Shown: one piece after another, positions 1 to 11,390 of the stretch
Position numbering within the stretch: position 1 is the first letter of the stretch
How the letters are laid out: every line of letters starts with the position of its first letter
NCBI GenBank assembly: GCA_011799875.1
Contig: CM022302.1
Location: 375,552,775-375,616,774, forward strand
Origin: Thinopyrum elongatum
Lineage: Eukaryota > Streptophyta > Magnoliopsida > Poales > Poaceae
Length of the DNA: 64,000 nucleotides
Reading direction: 5' to 3'
Position numbers and translations under genes: made by a program
The notes under the pieces: model-generated
Seen by the model: only the letters and a program-made list of their open reading frames with translations
What the model was told of the DNA's origin: nothing
Databases searched by the model: none

Positions 1-2609
1 GAGCATCAATATGATTAGATTATGTTTATTGCAATACAGCTATTCATTTAAGTTAGAGAATAATTGTTGTTCTGTTTACATGAATAAAACCTTCTATGGT
101 CATACACCCAATGTGAATGGTTTATTGATTTTGATCATAGTGATACACATATTCATAATATTGATGCCAAAAGATGCAAAGTTGATAATGATAGTGCAAC
201 ATACTTGTGGCACTACCGTTTAGGTCATATTGGTGTAAAGCGCATGAAGAAACTCTATGCAGATGGACTTTTGGAGTCACTTGATTATGAATCATTTGAT
301 ACTTGCGAACCATGCCTCATGGGCAAGATGACTAAAACTCCGTTCTCCGGAACAATGGAGCGAGCTAATGACTTATTGGAAATAATACATACTGATGTAT
401 ACGGTCCAATGAGTGTTGAGGCACGCAACGGGTATCGTTATTTTCTAACCTTTACAGATGATTTGAGTAGGCATGGGTATATCTACTTGATGAAACACAA
501 GCCTGAAACATTTGAAAAGTTCAAAGAATTTCAGAGTGATGTAGAGAATCATCGTAACAAGAAAATAAAGTTTCTACGATCTGATCACGGAGGCAAATAT
601 TTGAGTTACGAGTTTGGCCTTCATTTAAGAAAATGTGGAATTGTTTCACAACTCATGCCACCTTGAACACCACATCGTAATGGTATGTCCAAACGTCGTA
701 ACCGTACTTTATTAGATATGGTGTGTTCTATGATGTCTCTTACCAATTTGCCTTTATCATTTTGGGGTTATATGTTAAAGACAGCCGCATTCACGTTAGA
801 TAGGGCACCATCTAAATCCGTTGAGATGACACCGTATGAACTATGGTTTGGCAAGAAACCTAAGCTGTCATTTCTTAAAAGTTTTGGGATGCAACGCTTA
901 TGTCAAAAAGGGCTTTAGCCTGATAAGCTTGAACCCAAAGCGGAGAAGTGCATCTTCATAGGATACCCTAAAGAAGCTATTGGGTACACCTTCTACCACA
1001 GATCCGAAGGCAAGATCTTTGTTGCTAAGAATGGATCCTTTCTAGAGAAGGAGTTTCTCTCGAAAGAAGTGAGTGGGAGGAAAGTAGAACTTGATGAGGT
1101 AATTGTACCTTCTCTCGAATTGGAAAATAGCACATCAGAGAAAACTGTTCCCATGATGCCTACACCAACTAGAGAGGAAGCTAATGATGATGATCATGAA
1201 ACTTCAGATCAAATTACTACTGAACTTCGTAGGTCGACCAAAGCACGATTTGCACCAGAGTGGTATGGTATCCTGTCCTGGAAGTCATGTTACTAGACCA
1301 AGGCGAACCTACGAACTATGAAGAAGCTATGATGAGCCCAGATTCCGACAGATGGCTTGAGGCCATGAAATCTGAGATAGGATCCATGTATGAGAACAAA
1401 GTGTGGACTTTGGTGGACTTGCCCGATGATCGGCAAGCCATAGAGAATAAATGGATCTTCAAGAAGAAGACTGCCGCTGATGGTAATGTTACTGTCTACA
1501 AAGCACGACTTGTTGCAAAAGGTTTTCGACAAGTTCAAGGGGTTGACTATGATGAGACTTTCTCACCCATAGCGATGCTTAAGTCCGTCCGAATCATGTT
1601 AACAATTGCCGCATTTTATGATTATGAAATCTGGCAAATGGTTGTCAAAACTGCATTCCTTAATGGATATCTTAAAGAAGAGTTGTATATGATGCAACCA
1701 GAAGGTTTTGTCGATCCTAAAAGTGCTAACAAAGTGTGCAAACTCTAGCGATCCATCTATGGACTGGTGCAAGCATCTCAGAGTTGGAATATATGCTTTG
1801 ATGAGGTGATCAAAGCATATGGTTTTATACAGACTTACGGTGAAGCATGTATTTACAATAAAGTGAGTGGGAGCTCTGTAGCATTTTTGATATTATATGT
1901 GGATGACATATTGTTGATTAGAAATGATATAGAATTTCTGGATAGCATAAAAGGATACTTGAATAAGAATTTTTCAACGATAGACCTCGGTGAAGCTGCT
2001 TATATATTGGGCATCAAGATCTATAGGGATAGATCGAGACGCTTAATAGGACTTTCACAAAGCACATACCTTGACAAAGTTTTGAAGAAGTTCAAAATGG
2101 ACCAGTCAAAGAAGGAGTTCTAGCCTGTATTGTAAGGTGTGAAGTTTAGTAAGACTTAAAGCCCGACCACGGCAGAAGATAGAGAGAATGAAAGTCATTC
2201 CCTATGCCTCAGCCATAGATTCTATAAAGTATGCCATACTGTGTACCAGACCTATTGTGTACCTTGCCATGAGTTTGGCAAGGGGGTACAATAGTGATCT
2301 AGGAGTAGATCACTGGACAGCGGTCAAAATTTTCCTTATTTACCTAAGAGGACTAAGGAAATATTTCTTGGTTATGGAGGTGATAAAGAGCTCGTCGTGA
2401 AGGGTTACGTCGATGCAAGCTTTGACACCGATCCAGATGGCTCTAAGTCTCAATCTGGATACGTATTGAAAGTGGGAGTAATTAGCTAGAGTAGCTCCAT
2501 GCAGAGCATTGTAGACATAGAAATCTGCAAAATACATACGGATCTAAATATGGCAGACCCGTTGACTAAACTTCTCTCACAAGCAAAACATGATCACACC
2601 TTAGTACTC
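1..2609 (+). pseudogene. Decayed copia polyprotein: pre-integrase, integrase, RT, RNase H remnant
   Basis: This is the pol part of the copia element. The zinc-binding pre-integrase stretch (RLGHIGVKRMKKL) starts near 217. The integrase core shows HTDVYGP at 388 and an RSDHGGKY-like second Asp motif near 577. The reverse transcriptase starts near 1330 and carries the catalytic YVDD at 1896-1907. In-frame stops lie at 664, 916, 1746 and 2121, and the frame changes near 1290. RNase H is mostly missing: a SKSQSGYV-like start near 2440 is followed within about 100 bases by the terminal ADPLTK motif near 2553, so most of the domain has been deleted. The element could not move on its own products. 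Domain recognition is firm; exact breakpoints are by eye. Confidence 0.93.
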
Positions 2610-2612
2610 TTT

Positions 2613-2745
2613 TGGGTGTTAATCACATGGCGATGTGAACTAGATTATTGACTCTAGTAAACTCTTTGGGTGTTGGTCACATAGTGATGTGAACTATGGG
2701 TGTTAATCACATGGCGATGTGAACTAGATTATTGATTCTAGTGCA
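2613..2745 (+). repeat. Short tandem repeat between copia RNase H end and PPT
   Basis: The unit GGGTGTTAATCACATGGCGA followed by TGTGAACTAGATTATTGA recurs from 2613, 2668 and 2698, the middle copy being shorter and diverged. It lies just before the polypurine tract AAGTGGGAGAC (2745-2755). Similar short repeats before the 3' LTR are common in this copia group; no function is evident. Confidence 0.8.
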
Positions 2746-2755
2746 AGTGGGAGAC

Positions 2756-4528
2756 TGAAGGAAATATGCCCTAGAGGCAATAATAAAGTTGTTGTTTTAT
2801 ATTTCCTTATTCATGATAAATGTTTATTATTCATGCTAGAATTGTATTGATCGGAAACTTAAATACATGTGTGAATACATAAACAAATACCGTGTCCCTA
2901 GTAAGCCTCTACTAGACTAGCTCGTTGATCAAAGATGGTTAAGGTTTCCTAACCATAGACATGTGTTGTCATTTGATAACGGGATCACATCTTTAGGAGA
3001 ATGATGTGATGGACAAGACCCATCCGTTAGCTTAGCATATTGATCGTTCAGTTTATTGCTATTGCTTTCTTGATGACAAATACATATTCCTTCGACTATG
3101 AGATTATGCAACTCCCAGATACCGGAGGAATACCTTGTATGCTATCAAACGTCACAACGTAACTGGGTGATCATAACGATGCTCTACAGGTATCTCCGAA
3201 GGTGTTTGTTGAGTTGGCATAGATCGAGATTAGGATTTGTCACTCTGAGTTTCGGAGAGGTATCTCTGGGCCCCCTCGGTAATACACATCATAAGAAGCC
3301 TTGCAAGCAAAGTGACTATGGTTTTAGTTGCAAGATGATGTATTACGGAATGAGTAAAGAGACTTGTCGGTAACGATATTGAACTAGGTATGAAGATACC
3401 GACGATCGAATCTCGGGCAAGTAACATACCGATGGACAAAGGGAATTACGTATGTTGTCATAAGGTTCGACCGATAAAGATCTTCATAGAATATGTAGGA
3501 GACAATATGGGCATCCAGGTTCCGCTATTGGTTATTGACCGGAGAGGTGTCTCGGTCATGTCTACATAGTTCTCGAACCCGTAGGGTCCGCACGCTTAAC
3601 GTTCGTTGACGATATAATGTTATATGAGTTATATGATTTGGTGACTGAATGTTGTTCAGAGTCCCGGATGAGATCATGGACATGACGAGGAGTCTCGAAA
3701 TGGTCGAGAGGTAAAGATTGATATATAGGACGATGGTATTCGGACACCGGAAGAGTTTCGTAGTGCACCGGGTAGTCATCGGGTCACCGGAAGGGGTTCC
3801 GGACACCCCCAGTAAGTGTATGGGCTTAATGGGCCAAAGGAGGGGACAGACCAGCCCACTAGGGGGCTGGTGCACCCCTCTACATGGCTGGCCGGCCCTA
3901 GGGAAGGAAAGGGGAGGGGTGGCCCCTCCTGCCTTTCCCTTCTCATGGAAGAAAGGAAAGGGGGGGTGCCTCCCTCCCCTGCCTTTCCCCGCTCACCTAA
4001 AAAGGAAAGGGGGGCGGCTTGGGAGAGACCCTAAGTAGGATTCGGCCTACTTGGGGCGCCCCCTTTGCTGCTCCTCCCTCCCCCGACCTATATATATGTG
4101 GGAGGGGGGCGCCTAGCACAACTACAACAATTGCTTAGTCGTGTGCGGCGCCCCCCTCCACCGTTTACACCCTCGGTCATATTTTCGTAGAGCTTAGGGG
4201 AAGCCATGCGGAGATAGCTTCACCATCACTGTCACCACGCCGTCGTGCTACCGGAACTCATCCACTACCTCGCCATCTTGCTGGATCAAGAAGGCGGAGG
4301 ACGTCACTGAGCTGATCAACTGCTGAATGCGGAGGTGTCGTACGTTCGGTACTCGATCGGTTGGATCGCGAAGAAGTTCAACCACATCAACCGCGTTACT
4401 AAACGCTTCCACTTACGGTCTACGAGGGTACGTAGACACACTCTCCCCTCTCGTTGCTATGCATCTCCATGGATAGATCTTGCGTGTGCGTAGAATTTTT
4501 TTTGTTTTCCATGCAACGTTTCCCAACA
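2756..4528 (+). repeat. 3' LTR of the copia element
   Basis: The 1773-bp terminal repeat starts right after the purine-rich tract AAGTGGGAGAC and ends at CCCAACA. The length fits the roughly 1.7-1.8 kb LTRs of the Angela/BARE-1 group. The first two bases are TG and the last CA, but the start reads TGAAGG rather than the usual TGTTGG. The GC-rich stretch 3800-4070 gives long spurious ORFs that are not genes. A TATA box lies at 4089. The partner 5' LTR is outside the window. Confidence 0.9.
4089..4097 (+). promoter_or_regulatory. TATA box of the copia LTR
   Basis: TATATATAT follows a GC-rich U3 segment, the arrangement of the BARE-1/Angela LTR promoter. Transcription would start about 30 bases downstream, near 4120-4130. 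Confidence 0.6.
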
Positions 4529-5845
4529 GTTTTCAGCAGAACTACCATGATATTGTTTTTTGTGCAGAAATAAAAGTTCTCGGAATGGAACGAAACTTTT
4601 TGGAGATTTTTTATGGAATAAAAGAAAAATACTGGCGCCAAGAACCATTGGAGGGGGGCCCCTGGGTGAGCACAACCCACCAGGGTGCGCCCCCCCTCCT
4701 GGCGCGCCCAGGTGGGTTGTCCCCACCTGGTGGCCCCACAGACCCTATCTTCGACGCTATAAAATCACATTTTCAGAGAAAAAAATCAGGGAGAAAGAAT
4801 TATCGCATTTCACGAGACGGAGCTGCCACCACCTCCTGTTCTTCATCGGGAGGCCAGATCTGGAGTCCGTTTGGGGCTCCAGAGAGGGGGATCTTCGATA
4901 TTCGTCATCACCAACCCGTCTCCATCGCCAATTCCATGATGCTCCCCACCGGGAGTGAGTAATTCCTTCGTAGGCTCGCTGGTCGGTGAGGAGTTGGATG
5001 AGATTCATCATGTAATCGAGTTTGTTTTGTTAGGGCTTGATCCCTAGTATCCATTATGTTCTGAGATCGATGTTGCTATGACTTTGCCATGCTTAATGCT
5101 TGTCACTTTGGGCCCGGGTGCCATGATTTCAGATCTGAACCGTTTATGTTATCACCATTATATCTATGTTCTAGATCCAATCTTCCAAGTTATAGTCACC
5201 TATTACGTGTTATGATCCGTAAACCCTGGAGTGACAGTATTCGGGATACTTTCCGGTGATGACCGTAGTTTGAGGAGTTCATGTATTCACTATGTGCTAA
5301 TGCTTTGTTCTGGTTCTCTATTAAAAGGAGGCCTTAATATCCCTTAGTTTCCTTATGGACCCCGCTGCCACGGGAGGGTAGGACAAAAGATGTCATGCAA
5401 GTTCTTTCCATAAGCATGTATGACTATTTACGGAATACATGCCTACATTATATTTATGAACAAGAGCTAGTTTTGTATTGCCCTAGGTTATGACTGTTAT
5501 ATGATGAATATCATCCAACGAATTCACCGATCCAATGTCTACGAATTTTCCATATATTGTTCTTGCAAAGTTACTACTGCTGCTGTTACTATTACAACTG
5601 CTACAAAATTATTGCTATCACTATTACCGTTATTGCTACTGTTACCACTACTATCAAAACTATCATATTACTTTGCTACTGATCATATTGCTGCACATAA
5701 TAAATCTCCAGGTGTGGTTGAATTGACAACTCAGCTGCTAATACTTGCAAATATTCTTTGGCTCCCCTTGTGTCAAATCTATAAATTTGGGTTGAATACT
5801 CTACCCTCGAAAACTATTGCGATCCCCTATACTTGTGGGTTATCA
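4529..5845 (+). mobile_element. Athila-like gypsy LTR, 5'-truncated by the copia insertion
   Basis: This stretch resembles the LTRs at 42510-43862 and 58221-59569 (in reverse complement): it shares a CAGCAGAACTACCATG-like block, the AGAAATAAAAGTTCTCGGAA block, a GC-rich palindromic middle and a TATA box. It ends with CTTGTGGGTTATCA, a typical terminus of Triticeae gypsy LTRs of the Sabrina/Fatima/Wham kind. Its start is cut by the copia element at 4528. No primer-binding site follows 5845, so this is a 3' LTR or a solo LTR. Around 5570-5690 it contains a degenerate ACT/GCT-rich stretch. The exact family is uncertain. Confidence 0.82.
4757..4766 (+). promoter_or_regulatory. TATA box of the Athila-like LTR fragment
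   Basis: CTATAAAATC lies downstream of a GC-rich palindromic segment. The related LTRs carry CCATAAATACAG on the minus strand near 43524 and 59235. This is the presumed U3/R border. Confidence 0.55.
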
Positions 5846-5872
5846 GCAGTGCCAGTGGGGAAGAAGGAGGGC

Positions 5873-5975
5873 TGGGGTTTTCTGTAGGAGCGAGGAAGAA
5901 GAGGAGCAAGCGTTTTCTGTATGAGTGAGGAAGAAGGTGAACGGGGGTTTTCTGTACGAGTGAGGAAGATGGGGA
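5873..5975 (+). repeat. 35-bp tandem repeat, three copies
   Basis: TTTTCTGTA followed by GGAGCGAGGAAGAAG-like sequence recurs at 5878, 5913 and 5948, an exact 35-base period with few mismatches. It lies directly beyond the end of the Athila-like LTR. No coding role is seen. Confidence 0.8.
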
Positions 5976-6480
5976 GCGGGGGGAATTGGGGGGCGATGGA
6001 AGTGGGAGAGTCCAGCGAGCTGCAGTATAAGTGGAGGTGAGGAGGAAGGGGGGGTTTTCTGGGACCGCCCCTCTTCAAGAAATATGGGCTTTTCCTCGCA
6101 AGAAACAAAAACAAATGGGCTTTAAGATGGATAAGCTTTTGTATCGGCCTAGTCGGCTGCCCTTGTTTCATACTGGACGGCCTTAACACTAGAGGCAGCC
6201 CATTAGAGACACTCTCCAGCTCTCCAGCTTATTGCCCATTTGAAAGAAAAAAAGAGACGCCCTCCAGCTTATCGCTCCTCATCGGTAACCTTTTTCAACT
6301 TTAAAAAAATTATGGCTCCTTCTCGGGCCCGCTTGCCATCCACCAAATTAGAGGATGCGGTACTGAATGCAGACACTCACACTGGTCATAGCACAGCAAA
6401 ATGAGGTGTCAACATTCACAGTAAACTAAGCTTCAGAAGATACGGTATGCATACTAACATTCACAAGCACAAAAGTTCAG
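5976..6480 (+). other. Low-copy stretch, nothing recognised
   Basis: Apart from a short duplication of CTCCAGCTTAT (about 6220 and 6264) I see no gene, LTR end or MITE here. Reading frames in this stretch have no recognisable domain. Confidence 0.5.
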
Positions 6481-6960
6481 CATGTTTATGGATCTCAGTG
6501 ATTCACCATACTATAACCAAGACAAAGCTGTGAGAAGGTGCAGAAATAAAGAAAAATGATCGAAGCTTCTCTGAGCAAAGGGCCTCCCTGCGCACGCATT
6601 AATTTCCTGGGCATGCATGTTTCTTCTCAATGTTGTGAGCACTTTGAGCATGTTGGCAACTCCACAACTAGCTGCTTGTTTGCTCCTCCACTACTCGCCG
6701 GCCATGCCGTATTTGATTCGAGACTCTTTTATCTTGTGGTGATGTTGTGGCTGCACTGCTTGTTTGCTCGTCCACACATGACAGGCTAGTTCCACACTGC
6801 AATCAGCAAGTCAACATACGAATAAGCTTATTTCATCTTTTGTTGGTCATTGTACCTAGTTACGAATGTAGGAATACCTGAAGCACCATGAGGTTAGCTG
6901 ACAGCAGGTAGATGCAGCCATATAACTTTGTGCAGTTCTACAAAAATTGAGGTTTGTGTC
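6480..6960. repeat. Paralogous segment A1 (matches 11150-11390)
   Basis: Blocks such as ACAAAGCTGTGAGAAGGTGC plus AAATAAAGAAAAATGA near 6525-6560 correspond to diverged blocks near 11180-11220. A TTTGTGCAGTTCTAC block near 6930 matches TTTGTGCAGTTCCAC near 11362. On the minus strand a TTGCAG acceptor-like site precedes GTGGAACTAGCC, and a CAG/GTATTC donor-like site lies near 6878. Together they look like the 3' part of a minus-strand transcription unit present in two copies. Confidence 0.45.
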
Positions 6961-7912
6961 CCTTCCCCTTCTTATGAGAATTCTTCTTGAAGTTGGTACA
7001 ATGTGACGGCTTGTTCTTTGCATCAAACTTGCCTTTCCCCTGAGATTTGTTCTTGTTGTTTTTGGGCTTGTTGGGCTGGAAGTTCTTCTCATGTACCATG
7101 TGGGCACTAGAAGCTCCCTCAGCGACTCGAGCACGTGTGTCTTTTGCTCTCTCCTTCTCTTCCAAATCAAGAGTGCTAATGAGATCCGAAACAGAAAACT
7201 CCCGTCTCTTGTGTTTTAGAGAAGTAGCAAAATTGTTCCACGAAGGTGGAAGCTTGGCAATGATGGTCCCATCAACAAATTTGTCCGGCAACACACACTT
7301 AAAGTACTCAAGTTCCTTAGCGAGTGACTGTATATCATGAGCTTGATGAACAACAGAGCGCTCATCAGTCATCTTGTAGTCACAGAATTGCTCCGTGATG
7401 TACAACTCACTGTCAGCGTCCGAGGCCCCAAACATGGCCTCGAGCGCAGCCCACATGTCTTTGTCGCTGTCAAACAACATATATGAATCCACAATGGAAT
7501 CTTCAAGAACACTTAGAAGGGCGCCTTTGAAGAGGGTATCCATGTTCTCAAAAGCTTCCTGTTGTGCAGGATTAAGATCGCCCTCAGGCTTGCCCTTAGT
7601 GGCGTCATAGCAGTACATGATCTGAAACCAGTAAACTGCTCTCGTGCGCCACCTTTTATATTGCACCCCCTTAAAGGTAGGTGGCTTCAAAAGCGCAACA
7701 AAACCACTCAGAGTAAATTGCCTATAATCAGGTTTTTGGATTGGATTGTTGAATATATGAGCAAATTACTATGAGATTTAATCCAAATAAACAGTAAATA
7801 GATCATGACGATAATTGCAAATATCAAAGTAATGATGCAGACTAAACCAGGAGGATAGAATCACATACTGTGCAGCGGGAGCAGAACCGCTGTGGTTGAT
7901 GTTGTCACTCAT
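6938..7912 (-). CDS. Copia-type gag-like protein, two exons, lacking zinc knuckle
   Basis: Exon 1 is 7869-7912 (ATG at 7912) and exon 2 is 6938-7721, separated by a 147-base intron with GTATGT donor and TTATAG acceptor. The join keeps frame and gives about 275 residues. The protein has the copia gag core (UBN2/retrotran_gag type): LKPPTFKG, a KRWRTRAVYWF stretch, DMWAALEAMFG, and LPPSWNNFATSLKHKR-like helices over roughly residues 25-200. A basic Lys/Asn-rich tail follows, where copia gag normally has a CX2CX4HX4C knuckle. Here the frame stops before any such knuckle, and no protease or pol follows. The reading frame is uninterrupted. It may be a truncated element, a non-autonomous element or a captured gag gene. 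A TATA-like TTAAATA lies upstream near 8255. Expression is unknown. Confidence 0.7.
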
Positions 7913-8249
7913 GTCGTTGATGAAGAGGTTGCCGAGGTCGGGGAAGAAGGTTGTCATTGAGGAAGTCGTCGCTCGCAGCAGTCGCGCGAGTGTGCTCCCC
8001 GAAACCTGATTTCCCCTCTCCCGTATAGGATCACGAAAGGCGGGGTTCTGGAGGACTGCTGTCCCCTCTCGCGGTGCATGCTGTAAGGAGGGATGGAGAA
8101 GACTTGCTTGGCGGCGTTGTGATCTGGAACGGTGCAAAACCAAATGATACAGCAGCGGCTAGGGTAGAGCCTGTCAGGCCGGTCGTGCGAGTAAACCCCA
8201 CGTCCAAGTCAATAATAGCCCCACTATCCAAAAGTATCAACAACGGCTG

Positions 8250-8779
8250 AGTATTTAAGGCGTCCGTTAAATATTAATTAATGACTGGATTTGTGCCATT
8301 TTTGTTCTTGTCAGTGACCTTTTCCTATGTGACCATAGGAAATCTCAGTTGCATTGTCAACCCAACACTCCGTCACTTTCTTTCCTTTTTCGACCAAGAG
8401 CCCGGTCAGGCCCACCCCAACCCCACTTTATTTCCCTTTTCAAACAAGAGATCGGTTCATTATCCAGTCTCTGTAGTACCTTTTTTCCTCTATTAGTAAA
8501 AATGTACTACTACAAGGCATCAAGCCGACGCAGCTAGCTACAGTGCGGAGACAGGGGGAGCAACAGGGGCCCTACACCACCTTGGAGCGTGTACTATATA
8601 GTGTACCCCATCTCTTTCCTTCTCTTGGAGCGTGTCGAGTACTGCTTCCCATGTGTCCCAAGGCATCACATGATTTTATTAACAAATTAAACTTTGCACG
8701 TGCTATGCATGTACCCATGTTCTAGTAGTAGGTAGATAGAGAATAGAAGAGATGTAGATTAAAACCGATCAATAACCGC
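8250..8779. other. Low-copy stretch upstream of the gag-like gene
   Basis: This interval would hold the minus-strand promoter of the gag-like gene. Only a TTAAATA-type element near 8255 and AT-rich sequence near 8270 stand out. No gene or transposon end was recognised. Confidence 0.4.
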
Positions 8780-8949
8780 GTGACCGCGTTCAGGTCGCAC
8801 TTTGTATGACTCACATGTGGTCACAGACCCTACATTAAGTGGACAACTAGATGTGTCAAATTATCACGTTAGCTGCTGCTTCGTGTGCAAATGCGCTCCA
8901 TCGTGGGTGTACCCGCGCGTGTGCGGTAGGGGACGAGTGCCTGCGTGCA

Positions 8950-8970
<21 letters not shown>
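8780..8970. repeat. Paralogous segment A2 (matches 12385-12570)
   Basis: The block GTCAAATTATCACGT, followed by GCTGC, a TTTCGT-type block, GCTCCA and GTACCCGCGC, occurs at about 8855-8920 and again at about 12448-12510 in the same order, with substitutions and small indels. With segment A1 this shows a tandem duplication of a region larger than 2 kb that has since diverged. Confidence 0.65.

Positions 8971-8982
<12 letters not shown>
8955..8982 (+). repeat. (TC)n microsatellite
   Basis: About 14 uninterrupted TC dinucleotides, within paralogous segment A2. The second copy of that segment (near 12555) does not carry the array, so the array expanded after the duplication or was lost from the other copy. 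Confidence 0.95.
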
Positions 8983-8986
<4 letters not shown>

Positions 8987-9552
8987 AGTACTCCTGACTA
9001 GGCCTTATTAGACTGGCTCTAAAGTTACTCTCCACTGTGAGTAGTCTAATGTCAGGCGTGCAGCGGGTGGCGCCCTCGGCCGGCACGCCGCTTCAATGGC
9101 GGACGCAGTGAGAGGTCGCATCGCCCTGACTTGCCATCAATGTGGAGCGGCGGGCTCAGCTGGCACCGGGCAGAAAGCGCGCATGGGAGGGGGGAGGTAT
9201 TTTTGGTGGGCCAGGAAGGTGAGAAGCCAGCTTGGGATCGGTCCTGACGGGGAAATATCACGTGCCCCCATCCTTTCGGTGCTCCCATACTCCAACTGCT
9301 AGTACTACTGTAGTACAATAGTGTGGGCTACGTGTTGGGCTATGTAGAGGGCGTAGTAAGCAAGCTTCTCATCATTCTGCGAGTTGACAGGACACATCAA
9401 AGTAGTAGTTTTTTTTAAAACGTACATTAAAGTAGTTGTAGTCGTCTCCAAAGAGGGCCGACCATGTCCATGGCTACCATCCCATCCCGTGCTCCATCAT
9501 TGAGTACATGCACGATTCACGTGCCATTGAAGAAACAAATTGCGTACGTGCC
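8983..9552. other. Low-copy stretch, nothing recognised
   Basis: Mixed sequence with small inverted motifs such as ACTACTGTAGTAC near 9304. No conserved ORF, LTR end or TIR was seen. Confidence 0.4.
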
Positions 9553-9642
9553 ATTGAAGGCTTTAGTTGCTAAACTTTTTAATGTGCTTAGCACCTCATG
9601 TTAGCACCGGTGCATTGGAGGCTTTAGTTGCTAAACTTTTTA
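9553..9642 (+). repeat. 61-bp offset direct duplication
   Basis: ATTGAAGGCTTTAGTTGC plus TAAACTTTTTA at 9553 recurs at 9614 with one main substitution. The bases between contain TTAGCACC/GTGCATTGG. This could be a remnant of a small element or a simple tandem duplication. Confidence 0.75.
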
Positions 9643-10259
9643 GTACTACTATAGAATCAACCAAATCTTCTACACATTTAGACCAGAGGAGTAGGAAACA
9701 CGGAAAGCCTTGTGTAGTTACATCATACGTACATGCCCACCGCACGCTATCACCATATTTCTCGGCCTCCGTGCGACACCTAGCTCTAGTAATCCACCAG
9801 CCCATATCGCTTCTCGCTCCTCGTCTCTCTCAAAGTGCGTCCGGTAGGCGATTTTGCCGTCGATTGAGGTCGGTTAGCTCACACTCGCTCCCACATGTTA
9901 GAGATATGCCAATACTAGCATTCTAAATCTAAAAAGAATAGTGATATGATAATAGGAAGCGCTTTGACCGGCGGACCAAACGCAATAGGCGTGCCGTGAG
10001 TTGGTCCAGTTTCTCGTAAGGTGACTTTAGAGCATCCATAGTGTGTTGATTTGGTGCCTCTAAGGCTGCCTCTAAGTCCGGTGGTGGAAATGCATGAGAA
10101 TAGAAGCGCGCCATGTAAACTGTGAAGGAGGGAGTAGTACTTACCATCACATGTTTGGATTTTGAGGTGCATTAAATCACCCGATGCAAGTATCAAGAGA
10201 AAACTCACCAATGCGTGTAGAAGTTCATGGAAATTTAGTGGCCATGCATGCACGCATTG
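9643..10259. other. Low-copy stretch, nothing recognised
   Basis: No transposon end, RNA gene or conserved coding sequence was recognised. Short ORFs lack any domain signature. Confidence 0.4.
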
Positions 10260-10261
10260 TA

Positions 10262-10420
10262 CCCCCCGTTTCGAAATATTTGTCTTTCTAGATATTTCAA
10301 CAAGTGACTACATACGGAGCAAAATAAGTGAATCTACACTCTAAAATATGTCTATATACATCCGTATGTGGTAGTCCATTTGAAATGTCTAGAAAGACAA
10401 ATATTTAGGAACGGAGGGAG
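10262..10420. mobile_element. Stowaway MITE (Tc1/mariner type, Thalos-like)
   Basis: A 159-bp foldback flanked by TA on both sides (10260-10261 and 10421-10422), the Stowaway target duplication. The right end is CGGAGGGAG and the left CCCCCCGTT, matching the Triticeae Stowaway terminus CTCCCTCCGTTCC with decay on the left. Internal arms contain TTTGTCTTTCTAGA on one side and TCTAGAAAGACAAATATT on the other, with ACATACGGA/TCCGTATGT further in. It has no coding capacity and would be moved by a mariner-like transposase. Confidence 0.95.
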
Positions 10421-10422
10421 TA

Positions 10423-11149
10423 GGAGTAACTAATGCATCGGTAAACATAACTTTTTGAGAAAAGCGAGTGTACTAATTAAGTACTTGTGCAAACTACGAA
10501 ATTTATTCCACCACTCACTATCTACCTTGGTTGGAGAGATTTTGAAATTGAGCCTTATAAACCGGAAAGGAGGGACGTCATTCCTATTGTACTTGCTCTA
10601 AAAGCTCACCATCTTGTACTTCATTGGTTGGTTTCAATTTTTTAATTGAGCCTCGTAAACCCATACACTTGATTTTGTGCGGCTACCGTCCAATATTCGC
10701 TTGTACTTATGGTTGCTTTGTCCGAGCAACTTTACTCTTGGAATTTCGAGCGCATTCAACGCAAAGTGAAATGATGGTTGCTTCACCCGAGCAACTTTTA
10801 CTAGTACTGCGGGAAAGGTGGGGCTCTGTGATTTGACTACTCATTAGTCATTATTACTGTGGCGCAACTAGCGAGGTGAATCTCGCCAGTGGTACATGGC
10901 ACTTGGACCCGGATTCTGGATGTCCCACATGTGGGCGAAAGGAAGTTTGAATGATTTGTGGCATTGTTATCAAGCTTCCGGGATATGTTTATATGTACAC
11001 ATAATTTTCCAGCATAATGAAACTGTGCTGTAATGCTATGAAGCTTTCAACTTTGGTTTCATGTGTCCTCTTGCCTCCAAAGTTGTCTCGTTACAACATT
11101 CCATCAAATACAAAGGAAATTGACATGCATGCTAATGCATCTCAAAAGA
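10423..11149. other. Low-copy stretch with a weak internal duplication
   Basis: A TTGGTTGG block followed by AATTGAGCC and TAAACC occurs near 10527-10565 and near 10625-10662. Two blocks ending in CGAGCAACTTT also occur near 10722 and 10788. Nothing else was recognised. Confidence 0.4.
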
Positions 11150-11390
11150 AAGCATCAATATTTACATCACAGCTGAATACAAAGTTGTGAGAATGTGTAC
11201 AAATAAAGAAAAATAAAAAATTGAAGGATGATGTCCGTAGGCATGGTTCCATTTCCTGCCATTCATTGGTTGGCAGATAGTTTCACACAGCTCTGTGGAA
11301 GTGAACAAGACATGTTAGCCAAGAAAGGATTCTATGGAGGACATGGATCATCCGATCATTTTGTGCAGTTCCACTAAAATCAAGCTGAGC
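11150..11390. repeat. Paralogous segment B1 (matches 6480-6960)
   Basis: Second copy of the 3' part described at 6480-6960. On the minus strand TTCACTTCCACAG precedes GCTGTGTGAAACTATC, matching the acceptor-like site of the first copy. TTTTGTGCAGTTCCAC near 11360 matches the block next to the gag-like stop. The gag-like coding part is absent here. Confidence 0.45.

Larger units (their letters stand above)
1..4528 (+). mobile_element. Ty1/copia LTR retrotransposon, 3' portion (Angela/WIS/BARE-1 type)
   Basis: The window begins inside the polyprotein of a copia element and continues through its polypurine tract and complete 3' LTR. Domain order is GAG pre-integrase, integrase, reverse transcriptase, RNase H, which is the copia order. 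The LTR opening (AATATGCCCTAGAGGC a few bases in) and its closing ACGTTTCCCAACA are the hallmarks I associate with the Angela/WIS/BARE-1 group. The 5' LTR, gag and protease lie outside the window, so neither the target-site duplication nor the LTR divergence can be read. The element ends exactly where an Athila-like LTR resumes at 4529, so it was inserted into that older element. The coding part is dead (see the pseudogene entry). Confidence 0.93.

Noticed and set aside
3718..4038. 106-codon frame in the copia LTR
   Set aside because: GC-rich LTR sequence with frames open on several phases; no protein signature.
5501..5887. 128-codon frame in the Athila-like LTR
   Set aside because: Encoded by a degenerate trinucleotide stretch that crosses the LTR end.
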